A stretch of 64,000 bases of DNA from G963665925 sp963676345 (GCA_963676345.2 CAXXTS010000005.1:1-64000); one strand, 5' to 3'; positions 9,761 through 19,078 are shown, counted from the first letter of the stretch. Program-made: numbers and translations. Notes: generated from the sequence alone by a model not told the origin.

Positions 9761-10144
9761 TTATCCGGGAAAGACCTCTTTGAGCTTTCTTTCCAGTGTT
9801 GCAGGAGTGAATGGTTTGACAATATAATTGGTGGCTCCTGCAGCCACGGCTTCGACCACAAGGTCCTGCTCGGCTTCTGCTGTGACCATTATTACAGGAA
9901 TTTTTTCTAATTCCGGGGAATTACGTATCTCCCGCAGGCAGTCAAGGCCGCTCATGCGCGGCATATTCCAGTCCAACAGAACCAGTTTGGTTGAAGAGTG
10001 TTCCTTGAGCTGTTCTAGAGCCATAAGTCCGTCTTCTGCATATTTGATGTTGAAATAGCCCAGCATGCGCATAATATCTGCAACGGTGCGGCGCATGGAC
10101 TGATGGTCGTCTACAATAAGTACGCTTGCGTTTGTGTTTAGCAT
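9761..10144 (-). CDS. CheY-like single-domain response regulator
   Basis: 127 residues, a lone receiver domain: acidic pocket VDDH, phospho-Asp in LLDWNMPRMSG, conserved Thr in MVTAEAE and Lys in IVKPF. It resembles chemotaxis CheY more than transcriptional regulators (SMRRTVADIMRMLG). The reading frame is open far upstream, to 10756, but the start at ATG 10144 is preceded by GGAG and gives the normal family length; the extension would run antisense through the HAD phosphatase gene. Convergent with the kinase gene ending at 9755. Partner kinase unknown; no chemotaxis genes are visible nearby. Confidence 0.9.
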   Translation of the reverse strand: MLNTNASVLIVDDHQSMRRTVADIMRMLGYFNIKYAEDGLMALEQLKEHSSTKLVLLDWNMPRMSGLDCLREIRNSPELEKIPVIMVTAEAEQDLVVEAVAAGATNYIVKPFTPATLERKLKEVFPG

Positions 10145-10258
10145 AGCAGTCTCCGTAGTATACTGGATAGTACTATAACGAGTGCCTCTTTTTTTTATTG
10201 AATGCAATATGTTGTCGAAAATAGATCGTAAACATTTAAATAATATTAGGTTGTAAAT

Positions 10259-10921
10259 ATGGAAAGTTCGCTTGATTTTTCCGCTGTGATTTTTGATCTG
10301 GACGGAACATTGCTCGATACACTTGGTGAGATAGCTTCTGCCGGTAATGCCGCTCTCTCGCGTATGGGATTTGATACCCACCCTGTTGATGCCTACCGTA
10401 AATTCGTTGGGGCAGGGGCAAAGAAGTTGGCCTGGCGGGTTCTTCCCGAAGAAAAACAGATTCAGGAAGTATATGACAGTTTTGTCCCCGTGCTTCTTGA
10501 AGAATTCGGGCAGGGGCTCAATACTGTGGCCAAACCTTATGCCGGGATTCCTGAAGTGCTGGCTGATTTTGCGTCCTGCGGAAAGAAGCTGGCCGTACTT
10601 TCCAACAAGCCTCATGAATTTACAGTGGAGGCGGTCAGCAAGTTTTTGCCGAATGTTGATTTTTTTGCAGTTTGTGGCGGGCGTAAAGGTGTTCCTCTCA
10701 AACCCGAACCGGATGCGGCTCTTAAGCTTGCTAAGGCCATGGGAGTTTCCCCACAACAGATATTGTTTGTCGGTGATTCCGATGTGGACATCAAAACCGG
10801 CGTTAACGCGGGAATGATTTCCATTGGGGCGGGGTGGGGTTTTCGTGGCGAAGAAGAATTGATCAAGGCCGGTGCCAATATTGTGCTGGATACTCCTGCT
10901 GATCTTGTATCGTTACTTTAA
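10259..10921 (+). CDS. HAD family phosphatase (phosphoglycolate phosphatase-like)
   Basis: 220 residues of HAD subfamily IA: motif I FDLDGTLLDT near the N terminus, motif II in VLSNKP, motif III Lys in LKPEPD, and motif IV GDSDVDIKTG. The arrangement and length fit phosphoglycolate phosphatase (Gph), which removes the phosphate of 2-phosphoglycolate made during DNA repair, but many related phosphatases share these motifs. A helical cap domain lies between motifs I and II. It is a single gene between signalling genes; 155 bases separate it from the HDOD gene downstream. Substrate uncertain. Confidence 0.82.
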   Translation: MESSLDFSAVIFDLDGTLLDTLGEIASAGNAALSRMGFDTHPVDAYRKFVGAGAKKLAWRVLPEEKQIQEVYDSFVPVLLEEFGQGLNTVAKPYAGIPEVLADFASCGKKLAVLSNKPHEFTVEAVSKFLPNVDFFAVCGGRKGVPLKPEPDAALKLAKAMGVSPQQILFVGDSDVDIKTGVNAGMISIGAGWGFRGEEELIKAGANIVLDTPADLVSLL

Positions 10922-11075
10922 GCTGGATTAGTCTGGTTGTTGAAAAGCCGCATTGTCATTCTGTCATCCTACTTTGCAGTAGAGTATAAATTCCGATTGT
11001 CCTTTAATAATTGCTCTAAATAATTTATGGTGGAGGATAAATCCTGAGTCTGTTTTTTTAATCGCGGGGAATTCT

Positions 11076-12299
11076 ATGAAAGTATTCGTAGGTGATATCA
11101 AGACAGGAATGCGTCTGGCTGAGGACGTAAAAGGTGCCAATGGAAGATTTCTGCTTGCTGCCGGTACGGTTATTGAAGAACAGCATTTGCGTGTTTTCAA
11201 TATCTGGGGTGTCAGCGAAGTGGAGGTCGAAGGTTCCGGTGGCGGAGAAAATGATAGCGATTTCGACCCTGCTCTTGTAGAGCGCGCCGAAGAATATGCC
11301 GGGCGATTGTTTGCCAATGTGAATAAGGATTCAGAACCTGTGCGGCTGCTGAAAGGAATTTGCGTTAAGCGTTACGCCGGAATGCTGTCAGAGAATCTAT
11401 CGCTTCCACCTCTTCCGGAATACGGTAACGAGTTGAGTGACATTCCTGAGGATCACCTTTATGCCGATGCCGCAGCTTTCATGACCAGCGGAATCCGGCT
11501 AAGTTCCTTCCCGGATATTTATTACAAGATCATGAACGCGCTCAATGATCCTACTGCAACCTCTGAAAGCCTCGCGGATATAATTTCCAAAGATTCAGGA
11601 TTGAGCGCCAAGCTCATCAGTCTGGTGAACAGCCCGCTTTACGGATTCAGTCTTCCGGTGGAATCCTTGAGCCGGGCAGTCTCCCTTGTGGGTACAAGCG
11701 GACTCTGTCAGTTGGCACTCAGCGTCTCGGTGATGGAGTCTTTCAAAGGCTCTGGTGCCGATGTTCTTTCCATGGCTGATTTCTGGAAACACTCATTAGC
11801 CTGCGCGGTCTTCTGCCGTATTTTCGCTTCCCAGATTCCCGGAACATCACAGGATAAATGTTTTGTGGTCGGTATGCTCCATGATCTGGGGCGGTTGGTC
11901 CTGATGCAGCATCATCCGGACGAGATCAGCCTGACATTCAGATTGTGTAAATTTCATGGATTGACAGGGTGTCAGGCGGAGGTAAAGGTTTTCGGTTTTG
12001 ACCATTGCCAACTGGCTGGAGAGCTTTTTGAGCACTGGAATTTTCCTCCTTCTTTGATTGTCGGTGTCGCCGGTCATCATGGCGACCGCAGCAGGGAGCT
12101 TTCAATTGAGTCGGCTATATGTTCCGTTGCAGACATGATGGCTGTTGCCATGCAGTACGGCTGTGACGGTCCGGGACTTGTCGGTGCTCCTTATCCGGGA
12201 GCTTGGGATGTTCTGGGGCTTCCGGGGGGAGCGTTGGCGACCTCGGTTTTAAAGGCCCGTCGGCAGATTACCGATATTCTTGCCATATTCGGGGGGTAG
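11076..12299 (+). CDS. HDOD domain signalling protein
   Basis: 407 residues. The N-terminal part (about 1-55, VGDIKTGMRLAEDVKGANG) resembles the small beta domain found before HD-type domains. The HDOD domain spans about 130-330 (LSSFPDIYYKIM, ISKDSGLSAKLISLVNSPLYG, VGMLHDLGRLVLM). HDOD proteins are HD-GYP relatives that usually lack hydrolase activity and act in signalling; here an HD pair is still visible in LHDLGR, so loss of activity is not certain. It is followed with no gap by the PAS kinase at 12301. Start at ATG 11076 has a GGGG purine run upstream. Together with 12301, 14036 and 14433 it forms a second signalling operon. Confidence 0.88.
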   Translation: MKVFVGDIKTGMRLAEDVKGANGRFLLAAGTVIEEQHLRVFNIWGVSEVEVEGSGGGENDSDFDPALVERAEEYAGRLFANVNKDSEPVRLLKGICVKRYAGMLSENLSLPPLPEYGNELSDIPEDHLYADAAAFMTSGIRLSSFPDIYYKIMNALNDPTATSESLADIISKDSGLSAKLISLVNSPLYGFSLPVESLSRAVSLVGTSGLCQLALSVSVMESFKGSGADVLSMADFWKHSLACAVFCRIFASQIPGTSQDKCFVVGMLHDLGRLVLMQHHPDEISLTFRLCKFHGLTGCQAEVKVFGFDHCQLAGELFEHWNFPPSLIVGVAGHHGDRSRELSIESAICSVADMMAVAMQYGCDGPGLVGAPYPGAWDVLGLPGGALATSVLKARRQITDILAIFGG

Positions 12300-12300
12300 G

Positions 12301-13941
12301 GTGGACGATAAAACGTTAATAAATTTTCAGAGTCGGCAGATTAAGATTCTTCAGGAGGAGAAGGCCGCCGCTATGGATGCCCTTGATCTGGCCCGGGAGC
12401 TGGGTTCGATCACAGGCCTTACTCAGGAGCAGCCTTCTCTGGAAAAACTGCTGCAGGAAATATGTATTCGTGCCAACCGTATGATCCCTTTTAAGTCCTG
12501 TGCGATTTATCTTGTGGACAACGAAACACAGGATTTCGTGCCGGCCCGGTCTTATCCTGATCTTGCCTCCACAGTGCTGGATAAAGAAGTCAATTCGTTG
12601 ATAAGAGACCAGTCTTTTGCCTATGCGCTGCAGTCTGACGGACCTGTATTCTTTCTTGATTCCACAGGAGAAAAACATATTCTTCTCCATTCACTTTCCA
12701 CTCCGTTTCGGATGCGGGGCATGTTTGTCGGGCTGATGCTTCAGAGCAAGCATGACATTCTGGATACAACCCTTAAACTTTTTTCCGTTTTCATGCTTTC
12801 GGCGGTCAATGCTCTGGAAAACTGTGAAAACCACCAGTTTATGCGCAATCATAACCTGGAGTTGGAACGAAAGGTTCAACAACGTACCCTTGAACTTGCC
12901 GATGCCTATGACCGGCTGGATGTGACCCTGAACGGCATGCAGGCCGGTGTAATGGTTGTGGAAGCCAATACTTATAAAATTGTAGAAGCCAATCCCAAGG
13001 CTCTGGAAATGCTGGGACTGAGTTGGGAAGAACTGATAGGTCAAGAGTGCTTTAAAGTGATCCGTGATTCTTTGCGTGGCAATTGCCCCATAATGCATCA
13101 AGGGAAGCACGAGCACACTGGAGAGTTTTCTATTAAGCGAAAAGACGGCAGCGAAATCCAGATACAGAAGACTGTCAGCCGGGTCATGATCAATGGCAAA
13201 CTGCACATGGTTGAAAATTTTATTGATATTACCGAGCAGAAAAAGCTGGCCGCACTTAAGGAAGATGTCGACCGCATCATGCGCCATGACTTGAAAGGGC
13301 CTTTGAATGGAATTATCGGCCTGCCTGAAGTCTTGCTGATGGATGACGATGCTCCACTCAACGAAAGTCAGCGCGAGATTCTGGAATATATCCAGACCTC
13401 CGGTTATAAGTTGCTGAACATGATCAACCTTTCGCTTGATCTTTATAAAATGGAGAGCGGAACTTATGAATACCGCCCTGCTGTGGCCGATATTTATGCC
13501 ATTGCCCGGTCAGTTCTCAAGGATTTGTTCGATCTGGTAAATTACAAGAAGCTTGTAATCAGGGAACAGTTTGAGGGTAAGGATGTGGGCGGAAGTTATT
13601 CATTTAATGTCCGTTGCGATGAATTCCTTACCTATTCACTCTTGTCCAATCTTTTAAAAAATGCAGTGGAAGCTTCTCCGGTAAATGAAGCTATCATTTT
13701 CGAGGTGAGACGTAAGGGCAGTAATGTGCTTTTGCACATTCATAATATAGGTGAAATCCCGGATGAAATTCGTGAAACATTTTTTGATAAATACGTGACA
13801 GCCAATAAATCCGGAGGAACCGGGCTGGGGACATATTCAGCCAGACTTATAACTGAAACCATGGGCGGACATATTTATTTTGAAACTTCCCGTGAAAAAG
13901 GGACCTCTATGTTTATTGAATTTCCGGGAATAGAGGAATAA
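12301..13941 (+). CDS. GAF-PAS sensor histidine kinase
   Basis: About 546 residues: a coiled N terminus, a GAF-like domain (about 40-180, FKSCAIYLVDNETQDF), a coiled linker, a PAS domain (about 205-320, VVEANTYKIVEANPKALEMLG), then a kinase core with RIMRHDLKGPLNG and HATPase GGTGLGTYSARLI. No membrane segment, so a cytoplasmic sensor. Start placed at GTG 12301 after a G-rich stretch directly behind the HDOD stop; a TTG start at 12280 would overlap that gene by 20 bases. The kinase core is a near relative of that at 8703-9755. The downstream receiver genes are likely phosphate acceptors. Signal unknown. Confidence 0.88.
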   Translation: MDDKTLINFQSRQIKILQEEKAAAMDALDLARELGSITGLTQEQPSLEKLLQEICIRANRMIPFKSCAIYLVDNETQDFVPARSYPDLASTVLDKEVNSLIRDQSFAYALQSDGPVFFLDSTGEKHILLHSLSTPFRMRGMFVGLMLQSKHDILDTTLKLFSVFMLSAVNALENCENHQFMRNHNLELERKVQQRTLELADAYDRLDVTLNGMQAGVMVVEANTYKIVEANPKALEMLGLSWEELIGQECFKVIRDSLRGNCPIMHQGKHEHTGEFSIKRKDGSEIQIQKTVSRVMINGKLHMVENFIDITEQKKLAALKEDVDRIMRHDLKGPLNGIIGLPEVLLMDDDAPLNESQREILEYIQTSGYKLLNMINLSLDLYKMESGTYEYRPAVADIYAIARSVLKDLFDLVNYKKLVIREQFEGKDVGGSYSFNVRCDEFLTYSLLSNLLKNAVEASPVNEAIIFEVRRKGSNVLLHIHNIGEIPDEIRETFFDKYVTANKSGGTGLGTYSARLITETMGGHIYFETSREKGTSMFIEFPGIEE

Positions 13942-14035
13942 TACATATTTGTTACGAGAAGTTGTTTGAAAAAAAGGGTTTGGAGTGATAGTGTTGAGTA
14001 ATGATTTTCGTAATCCAAGCCAGTGAGGTGGCATA

Positions 14036-14440
14036 ATGAAAATACTGGTTGCCGAGGATGATTTTGCCTCACGTAACTTTCTGCAATTTTTTCTCAGAAA
14101 ATATGGGGAAGTGGATGTTGCAGTAAACGGGAGTGAGGCTCTGGAAGTTTTTAAGGAAGCTCTGAATGAAAAAGCTCCATATCAATATGTATTTATGGAT
14201 ATCATGATGCCGGAGAAGAACGGGCTGGATGCCGCTCGGGAAATTCGGGAAATTGAGCGTGAGTTTAATGTGGCACCTGCTAAGGAAGCTGTAATAATTA
14301 TGGCCACAGCTCTTTCAGATGTGAAAACTGTGTTTGAGGCTTTTAATAAGAGCGAAGCCACAGATTATATAACCAAGCCGCTGGATGTGGAAACTTTGAC
14401 TGCTAAGTTAAAGGAAATAGGACTTATTAAAGATGAGTGA
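14036..14440 (+). CDS. Single-domain response regulator
   Basis: 134 residues, receiver only: VAEDDFASRNF acidic pocket, phospho-Asp in FMDIMMPEKNGLD, a Thr/Ala switch region (MATALS) and Lys in ITKPLD. A GAGGTGG ribosome site lies before the ATG. The last 8 bases overlap the start of the Hpt-receiver gene at 14433, so the two are translationally coupled. Similar to the receiver in that next protein (both carry DDDFSSR/EDDFASR-like starts), suggesting a tandem duplication. Probably takes phosphate from the kinase at 12301 or from the Hpt domain next door. Confidence 0.9.
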   Translation: MKILVAEDDFASRNFLQFFLRKYGEVDVAVNGSEALEVFKEALNEKAPYQYVFMDIMMPEKNGLDAAREIREIEREFNVAPAKEAVIIMATALSDVKTVFEAFNKSEATDYITKPLDVETLTAKLKEIGLIKDE

Positions 14441-15392
14441 GGGATTTGATCGGGATTCATTTCTTGCCGAGTTTGTCAATGAGTGTCGCGAAGCCGCAGA
14501 GCTGGCAGTGCAGGATATCCTGAATCTTGAGGAAATGCATGATCAGGATTCGTTGGACCGCATTTTCAGGGTGTTGCACAGTATCAAAGGCAATTCTTCC
14601 ATGTTGGGATTGATGGAACTGTCAGGATTTGTACACAGAGTTGAAGATGCCTGTTCGGATATTCGTTCCGGTAAAAGAGAAGTGGACAAGACAGCAATCT
14701 CTGTGCTGCTCAAAAGCTTTGACCGTATTGATGAAGTTTTTGATTGTATTCTTGAAAACGGTCATGACAAAATAGATTTCAGTTCGGGATATCGGCTTCT
14801 AGAGGAAATGGACTCCCTGACAGGTGTATCCTCTTCCGGGAAGCGTGTTTCCGAAGACAGGGGGGCTGAACCGGTTCCCGCAGGACTGAGCGTAAAAGGG
14901 CTGACTGCTAAAGAGGTAGAGAAGGCCGCAAAGACAGATCTTCCCTCCGCTGCTGATGGAGAGGAAATCAGACTCAGGGCAGAGCCGACGGCTTTGATAG
15001 TGGATGACGATTTTTCCAGCCGTAAGATTCTCAGTACTTTTCTTTCTAGGCATATGCCCTGCTATGTGGCTAAAGACGGGGTTGAAGCCATTCAGGCCGT
15101 TTCGGAAAGTCTTGCCGGTAACTGCCCCAGATTTGACCTGATCATGCTGGATATAATGATGCCTAATATTGACGGCCTGCAGGCCTGTAAGGCCATCCGG
15201 CAGCTGGAACGCAGCAAGAATTTGGATTCATTCGGTAAGGAATCAAAAATTTTCATAGTCAGCAGTCTGGGCGATGACGAAACCATCCACAAGGCTGTTT
15301 ATGAATGTCAGGCGGACAGTTATATAATCAAGCCCGTTACGTTTGATAGGTTACAGAAGCAACTGGAGCGTTTTAAATTAATTGCTTCTTAG
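14433..15392 (+). CDS. Hpt-receiver phosphorelay protein
   Basis: 319 residues. An N-terminal histidine phosphotransfer domain (about 1-105) has phospho-His in VLHSIKGNSSMLGL. A variable linker of about 70 residues leads to a C-terminal receiver (about 185-315; VDDDFSSRKI, LDIMMPNIDGLQ, IIKPVTF). The order Hpt-receiver fits a soluble relay intermediate. It overlaps the preceding single receiver by 8 bases and is the last gene of this operon, followed by the hairpin at 15418-15451. No DNA-binding or enzymatic output domain is present, so the final target is not in this protein. Confidence 0.88.
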   Translation: MSEGFDRDSFLAEFVNECREAAELAVQDILNLEEMHDQDSLDRIFRVLHSIKGNSSMLGLMELSGFVHRVEDACSDIRSGKREVDKTAISVLLKSFDRIDEVFDCILENGHDKIDFSSGYRLLEEMDSLTGVSSSGKRVSEDRGAEPVPAGLSVKGLTAKEVEKAAKTDLPSAADGEEIRLRAEPTALIVDDDFSSRKILSTFLSRHMPCYVAKDGVEAIQAVSESLAGNCPRFDLIMLDIMMPNIDGLQACKAIRQLERSKNLDSFGKESKIFIVSSLGDDETIHKAVYECQADSYIIKPVTFDRLQKQLERFKLIAS

Positions 15393-15417
15393 CGGATGCT
15401 GAAGGATTAAAATTAAT

Positions 15418-15451
15418 AATCCCGGACTGGATTCTGCTCCTGTCCGGGATT
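15418..15451. terminator. Bidirectional intrinsic terminator
   Basis: Perfect 10-bp inverted repeat (15418-15427 AATCCCGGAC and 15442-15451) between two convergent operons, with an A/T-rich flank on the left. It probably ends both the phosphorelay operon (+) and the sugar operon (-). Confidence 0.75.
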
Positions 15452-15460
15452 TTCAGCGTT

Positions 15461-16132
15461 CTACACATATCTTGCGTAGTCAGTAACCAGCAGATGGATC
15501 GGCTCTTCATCCTCATCTACTTCGGGAAAGCGGGGCAGGGGTTCGTGAAAGCGGTTATCTATATTGTCATCGTTCACTGCGCTGACCTCGCCGACCATGA
15601 CATCTCCGGTTCCTTTTTCACAGTAGAAACAATGATACATGCCCGGTTCAAGACAGATGGATTCGCCCGGCTCGAGAACTATTTCCCCGCCCGGATCTAT
15701 TGTGCGTATAAATCCGTCCACACTGACATCAAGCGGCTTATCGGACATAGACTCATCTTCGTTTGACCCGTAAAGCTGGATCACAAGGTTGCCTCCTGCG
15801 CGGTTGATGATGTCTTCGCGCTTCGACCAGTGAAAATGCATGGGGCAGAGCTGTCCCTCACGCAGGATCATAATTTTTTCCGCGTATGGTTTCGGGTCCC
15901 CGGTCTGGAGATTACCATTGCGAATGGTGAACAGGATCAGACCCAGCTTTTCGAAATCTTCTTTGCCGTAGTCGGTAAGGTCCCAGCCGAGCATGTTGCG
16001 GACTACTTCACTATCCCCTTTGCCTTTCCAATCTTCCGGTCCCCAGAAGGCCCATTTGGGCAGATTAAAGCGATGACCGGCATAAAAATCTTTGGCTTTA
16101 GCGATAAGTGCGTTGATTTCACTTCTTTTCAT
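15461..16132 (-). CDS. D-lyxose ketol-isomerase (cupin type)
   Basis: 223 residues matching the cupin-fold D-lyxose isomerase family (YdaE-like): N-terminal helix MKRSEINALIAKAKDF, the metal-ligand region HFHWSKREDIINR and the second cupin motif EPGESICLEPGMYHCFYC. These enzymes interconvert D-lyxose and D-xylulose and often D-mannose and D-fructose using Mn. Last gene of the sugar operon, 20 bases after the PfkB kinase stop. With that kinase it could turn imported mannose into fructose and then a sugar phosphate. The family is well recognised; the physiological sugar is inferred. Confidence 0.85.
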   Translation of the reverse strand: MKRSEINALIAKAKDFYAGHRFNLPKWAFWGPEDWKGKGDSEVVRNMLGWDLTDYGKEDFEKLGLILFTIRNGNLQTGDPKPYAEKIMILREGQLCPMHFHWSKREDIINRAGGNLVIQLYGSNEDESMSDKPLDVSVDGFIRTIDPGGEIVLEPGESICLEPGMYHCFYCEKGTGDVMVGEVSAVNDDNIDNRFHEPLPRFPEVDEDEEPIHLLVTDYARYV

Positions 16133-16152
16133 ATTCGTAACCTGTATTAAAA

Positions 16153-17041
16153 TTATTTGATTAGCTTAAATTCAGTTGGGATGGCGGGCATGGCACCTTT
16201 GCAGGAGCAAACATGGGCGGCTAGTCTATTGGCATGGTCACTGATCTTAATCAGCGGATGACCCAGCAATAAACCTACAACTACCGATGCGGTAAATGCA
16301 TCTCCTGCGCCGATAGTATCTTCAACTTCCTTGATTTTGATTCCGGGATGCTCCACCTCTTCATTATCCCTGATAATCAGGCTTCCCTTGCTGCCACGGG
16401 TCAGCACAGAGCAGTTCAGGTTGAATGTCTCATGCAGTTTTCTCAGCATAATCCCGTTCACTTCCGTTCAATTGGAACATGGGGGCAATGACCCTTATTT
16501 CATCTTCGTTTAGTTTCAGCACATCTGCTTGATGAAGAGATTCAGTAATTATTTCCTTGGTATAAAAAAGCTGACGCAGGTTCATATCGTAGATTTTCAA
16601 GGCCTGCGGGGCTGCATTCAGAAAAGTGAGAATTGCCTTTCTGGATTCTTCGCTACGCTGGGCAAGGGTACCGAAACAGACAGCATCAACCTGTGAGGCA
16701 AAACCCATGGCAATATCATTAAGCTTCAGGTGATCCCATGCAATGTCGTCCGGGAAATAATATGTAGCAACACCATCCTCATCCAACTGGGCTTCCACGT
16801 ATCCGGTCTCATGGTCCTGATCAATGCTGACCCCGGAAAGGCAGAGCTCCCGGTCCATGAGTTCATTGGTGGCCCGCCGTCCCCGCCTGTCATTCCCGAG
16901 GGTGGAGATTGCCGCACCTTCTGCTCCCAGCCTTCCCGCATGATACGCAAAGTTGACCGGAGCTCCTCCGATCTCTTCGGAATCAGCTAGTACATCGAAG
17001 AGAATTTCGCCAAGTCCTGCTATGAAGAATTGTTTTGTCAA
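16153..17041 (-). pseudogene. PfkB family sugar kinase (fructokinase-like), frame-disrupted
   Basis: Two reading frames together make one ribokinase/PfkB-type kinase. The first (start 17041) carries the N-terminal sugar-binding part (GLGEILFDVL, GGAPVNFAYHAGRLG). The second (to 16153) carries the ATP and catalytic part (LTRGSKGSL, DTIGAGDAFTAS with the catalytic Asp). Dropping one C of CCC at 16453-16455 joins them into about 295 residues, the normal family length, with sensible sequence across the join (GSERIMLRKLHE). It lies 10 bases after the MalG-like permease gene and before D-lyxose isomerase. Either a recent frameshift or a one-base sequence error; the second is likelier given similar single-base breaks elsewhere in this window. 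Substrate probably fructose. Confidence 0.82.
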
Positions 17042-17051
17042 AGTATGCCTC

Positions 17052-17891
17052 TTATTCTTTTACTGAACCGGCCAATAAGCCACGGATAAAGTACCGTCCG
17101 AGGAAAATATAAATCATGAGCACTGGAAATGCTGCCATGATTGACCCGGCCATAGGCAGGTTCCAGCTTACGGCCTGTCCGCCTGCCAGTTGAGCCAGCC
17201 CCACGGTGATGGGGTTGTCCTCGTGGCGGGTCAGGCAGATACCCCAGAGGAATTCGTTCCAGATCTGGGTAACCTGCCACAGGCTGGTGACAACAAAACC
17301 CGGAATGGACAGCGGAAAGACAATTCTGGTGTAGATGGAAAAGAATCCGGCTCCGTCCAGTCTTGCGGATTCCACCAGCGCGGTGGGAATCTGGGCATAG
17401 AAGTTTCGGAAAATCAGAGAAGTGATGGGTAAGCCGTAAACCACGTGGGCGAGTATCAGCCCCGGCAGTCCACCGTAAAGATTCATGGCCCGCAGGGTCT
17501 GGAAGAGCGGGATTAGGATAACCTGATAGGGAATGAACATGCCGAACAGGAACAGGGTGAAAATCAGTTCGCTGCCTTTGAATTTCCATTTGGAGAACAC
17601 GTAGCCGTTCAGGGAACCCAGTACTGTGGAAAGTGCAGTGGCGCTGACGGTCAGCACCAGTGAGCTGGCAATGTTTGATTTGAGAAGTTTAAAAGCCTGC
17701 GGAAAGCTGGCCCAGTTAAGTTTATCCGGCCATTCCCATGCGGTGGGCAGACTTATGGTTGCCGGGTCCTTGAGTGCGGTGACAATCGCCATATAAGCCG
17801 GCATAAGGAAAAACAGGGCCAGCACAAAAAGTGAGCCGTAAAGCAGGATAGAGCCGGGAGTGATTCCGGATTTCTGGGTTGTAGTACTCAT
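17052..17891 (-). CDS. Sugar ABC transporter permease, MalG type
   Basis: 279 residues, about six membrane helices, with the EAA loop that contacts the ATPase (ESARLDGAGFFSIYTRIVFP). It is the second permease of a carbohydrate uptake system of the CUT1 family, in the inner membrane. The gene begins 3 bases after the MalF-like gene stop and is followed by the PfkB kinase. The binding protein (19185) and ATPase (20595) are upstream on the same strand. Sugar specificity cannot be read from the permease; the galactose genes nearby make a galactoside or mixed-sugar role a fair guess. Confidence 0.9.
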   Translation of the reverse strand: MSTTTQKSGITPGSILLYGSLFVLALFFLMPAYMAIVTALKDPATISLPTAWEWPDKLNWASFPQAFKLLKSNIASSLVLTVSATALSTVLGSLNGYVFSKWKFKGSELIFTLFLFGMFIPYQVILIPLFQTLRAMNLYGGLPGLILAHVVYGLPITSLIFRNFYAQIPTALVESARLDGAGFFSIYTRIVFPLSIPGFVVTSLWQVTQIWNEFLWGICLTRHEDNPITVGLAQLAGGQAVSWNLPMAGSIMAAFPVLMIYIFLGRYFIRGLLAGSVKE

Positions 17892-17894
17892 GTC

Positions 17895-19013
17895 TTATCC
17901 CCTTCTCCTTTGCTTGTACTGGCTGACTACATAGGGAACGATGAATGTTCCCGCTACGAGGAAGAGCACGATGGCGATGGCTGCGCCCCGTGCAAAGTCG
18001 TTGGCCCGGAAAGTGGTCATATACATGTTCAGGGCCGGGTGTCCGGTCTGGGCGTTGTCCGGCCCGGTCATGGCAAAAATAATGTCGAACATTTTTAAAG
18101 AGATGTGCGAGAGGATGATCACCGCACTTATCGTGATCGGTTTGAGCATGGGAATGGCGACATAGCGGTAGTAATCGGTGTTGCTGGCCCCGTCGAGCAT
18201 GGCTGCGTCGCGTAGATCCTGTGAAATTCCGTTGAATCCGGCAAGGTACAGGGCCATGGTATAGCCTGCATATTGCCAGACCGTGGCGATTATGATCCCC
18301 AGTGTGGCAAGGTTGAAGCCATGCATCTCTTCCATGAACAGGGCTTCTGGAAGCAGGGAACCCCCCAGCCATGCAAAAGCACCGATGATCACGCCGGGAC
18401 CGAGCCAGCGTTTGACTGCTTTTTGGGGATCACCTTTGAGCAGGAAAAGTCCTGCCAGAATCAAAATGAAAGCTGCGATGTAGAGCAGAATCTGGAACAG
18501 GTTCTGCCAGTTAAATTCTAGAATGGCCTTGGTGGATGAAGTCCACTGGAAATTAAGGGCATCGAATCCCAGATAGGTGGGCAGCACGTTGACCCCGCCC
18601 TGCGGTGCCAGAAGCCAGCGCCAGATAGTACCGGAAACAATGAAGGAAAGGGACATGGGATAGAGGAATATGGTACGCAGGACGTCTTCGCCTTTGGGCT
18701 TCTGGTCCAGCAGGATGGCAATGAACATGCCCAGCCCGATAGCCCCGGCCAGCAGCATGATCGAGTAGTAGACAGCATTGACAAGGTCCTGCCTGAAACC
18801 GCTGGAAAGGAACCCGTTGAACAGATCCACATAGTTGTCCAGACCTATGAAATTTTTTTGCGGGTCAAGGGCCATTGAGCCACTTCCGCCCCAGTCGGTC
18901 ATGGAAATCCAGATGGTGTTGCCGATAAAACCGTAAACGAAAACGGCGACAAGGATAATTGATGGTAGAAGGGTTAAAAAAGCCTTCAGCCTGTCCCGTG
19001 ATGCTTCCCTCAT
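17895..19013 (-). CDS. Sugar ABC transporter permease, MalF type
   Basis: 372 residues with about eight membrane segments, longer than the usual 290-310 of CUT1 permeases because of an extra hydrophobic stretch in the middle (ILLYIAAFILILAGLFLLKG) before the EAA loop (DAAMLDGASNTDYYRYVAIP). Partners are the MalG-like permease immediately downstream and the binding protein upstream. The 171-base gap to the binding-protein gene contains two strong hairpins, so expression of the permeases is probably lower than that of the binding protein. Substrate unknown. Confidence 0.88.
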   Translation of the reverse strand: MREASRDRLKAFLTLLPSIILVAVFVYGFIGNTIWISMTDWGGSGSMALDPQKNFIGLDNYVDLFNGFLSSGFRQDLVNAVYYSIMLLAGAIGLGMFIAILLDQKPKGEDVLRTIFLYPMSLSFIVSGTIWRWLLAPQGGVNVLPTYLGFDALNFQWTSSTKAILEFNWQNLFQILLYIAAFILILAGLFLLKGDPQKAVKRWLGPGVIIGAFAWLGGSLLPEALFMEEMHGFNLATLGIIIATVWQYAGYTMALYLAGFNGISQDLRDAAMLDGASNTDYYRYVAIPMLKPITISAVIILSHISLKMFDIIFAMTGPDNAQTGHPALNMYMTTFRANDFARGAAIAIVLFLVAGTFIVPYVVSQYKQRRRG

Positions 19014-19034
19014 ATGCCCTTACCCCTTTTGGGA

Positions 19035-19058
19035 CCGCGCCGGGACTTCCCGGCGCGG
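19035..19058. terminator. GC-rich hairpin between binding-protein and permease genes
   Basis: Perfect 10-bp stem (19035-19044 CCGCGCCGGG, 19049-19058) with a 4-base loop. No T run follows on the minus strand, where the genes lie, so it is better seen as an RNA-stabilising or attenuating hairpin than as a full terminator. Confidence 0.5.
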
Positions 19059-19078
19059 CTTTTCTTTCATAATGGGAT

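Noticed and set aside
9761..10756. 331-residue minus-strand open frame
   Set aside because: Only the last 127 codons encode the CheY-like protein; the rest runs antisense to the HAD phosphatase gene and lacks family similarity. The start at 10144 has GGAG before it.
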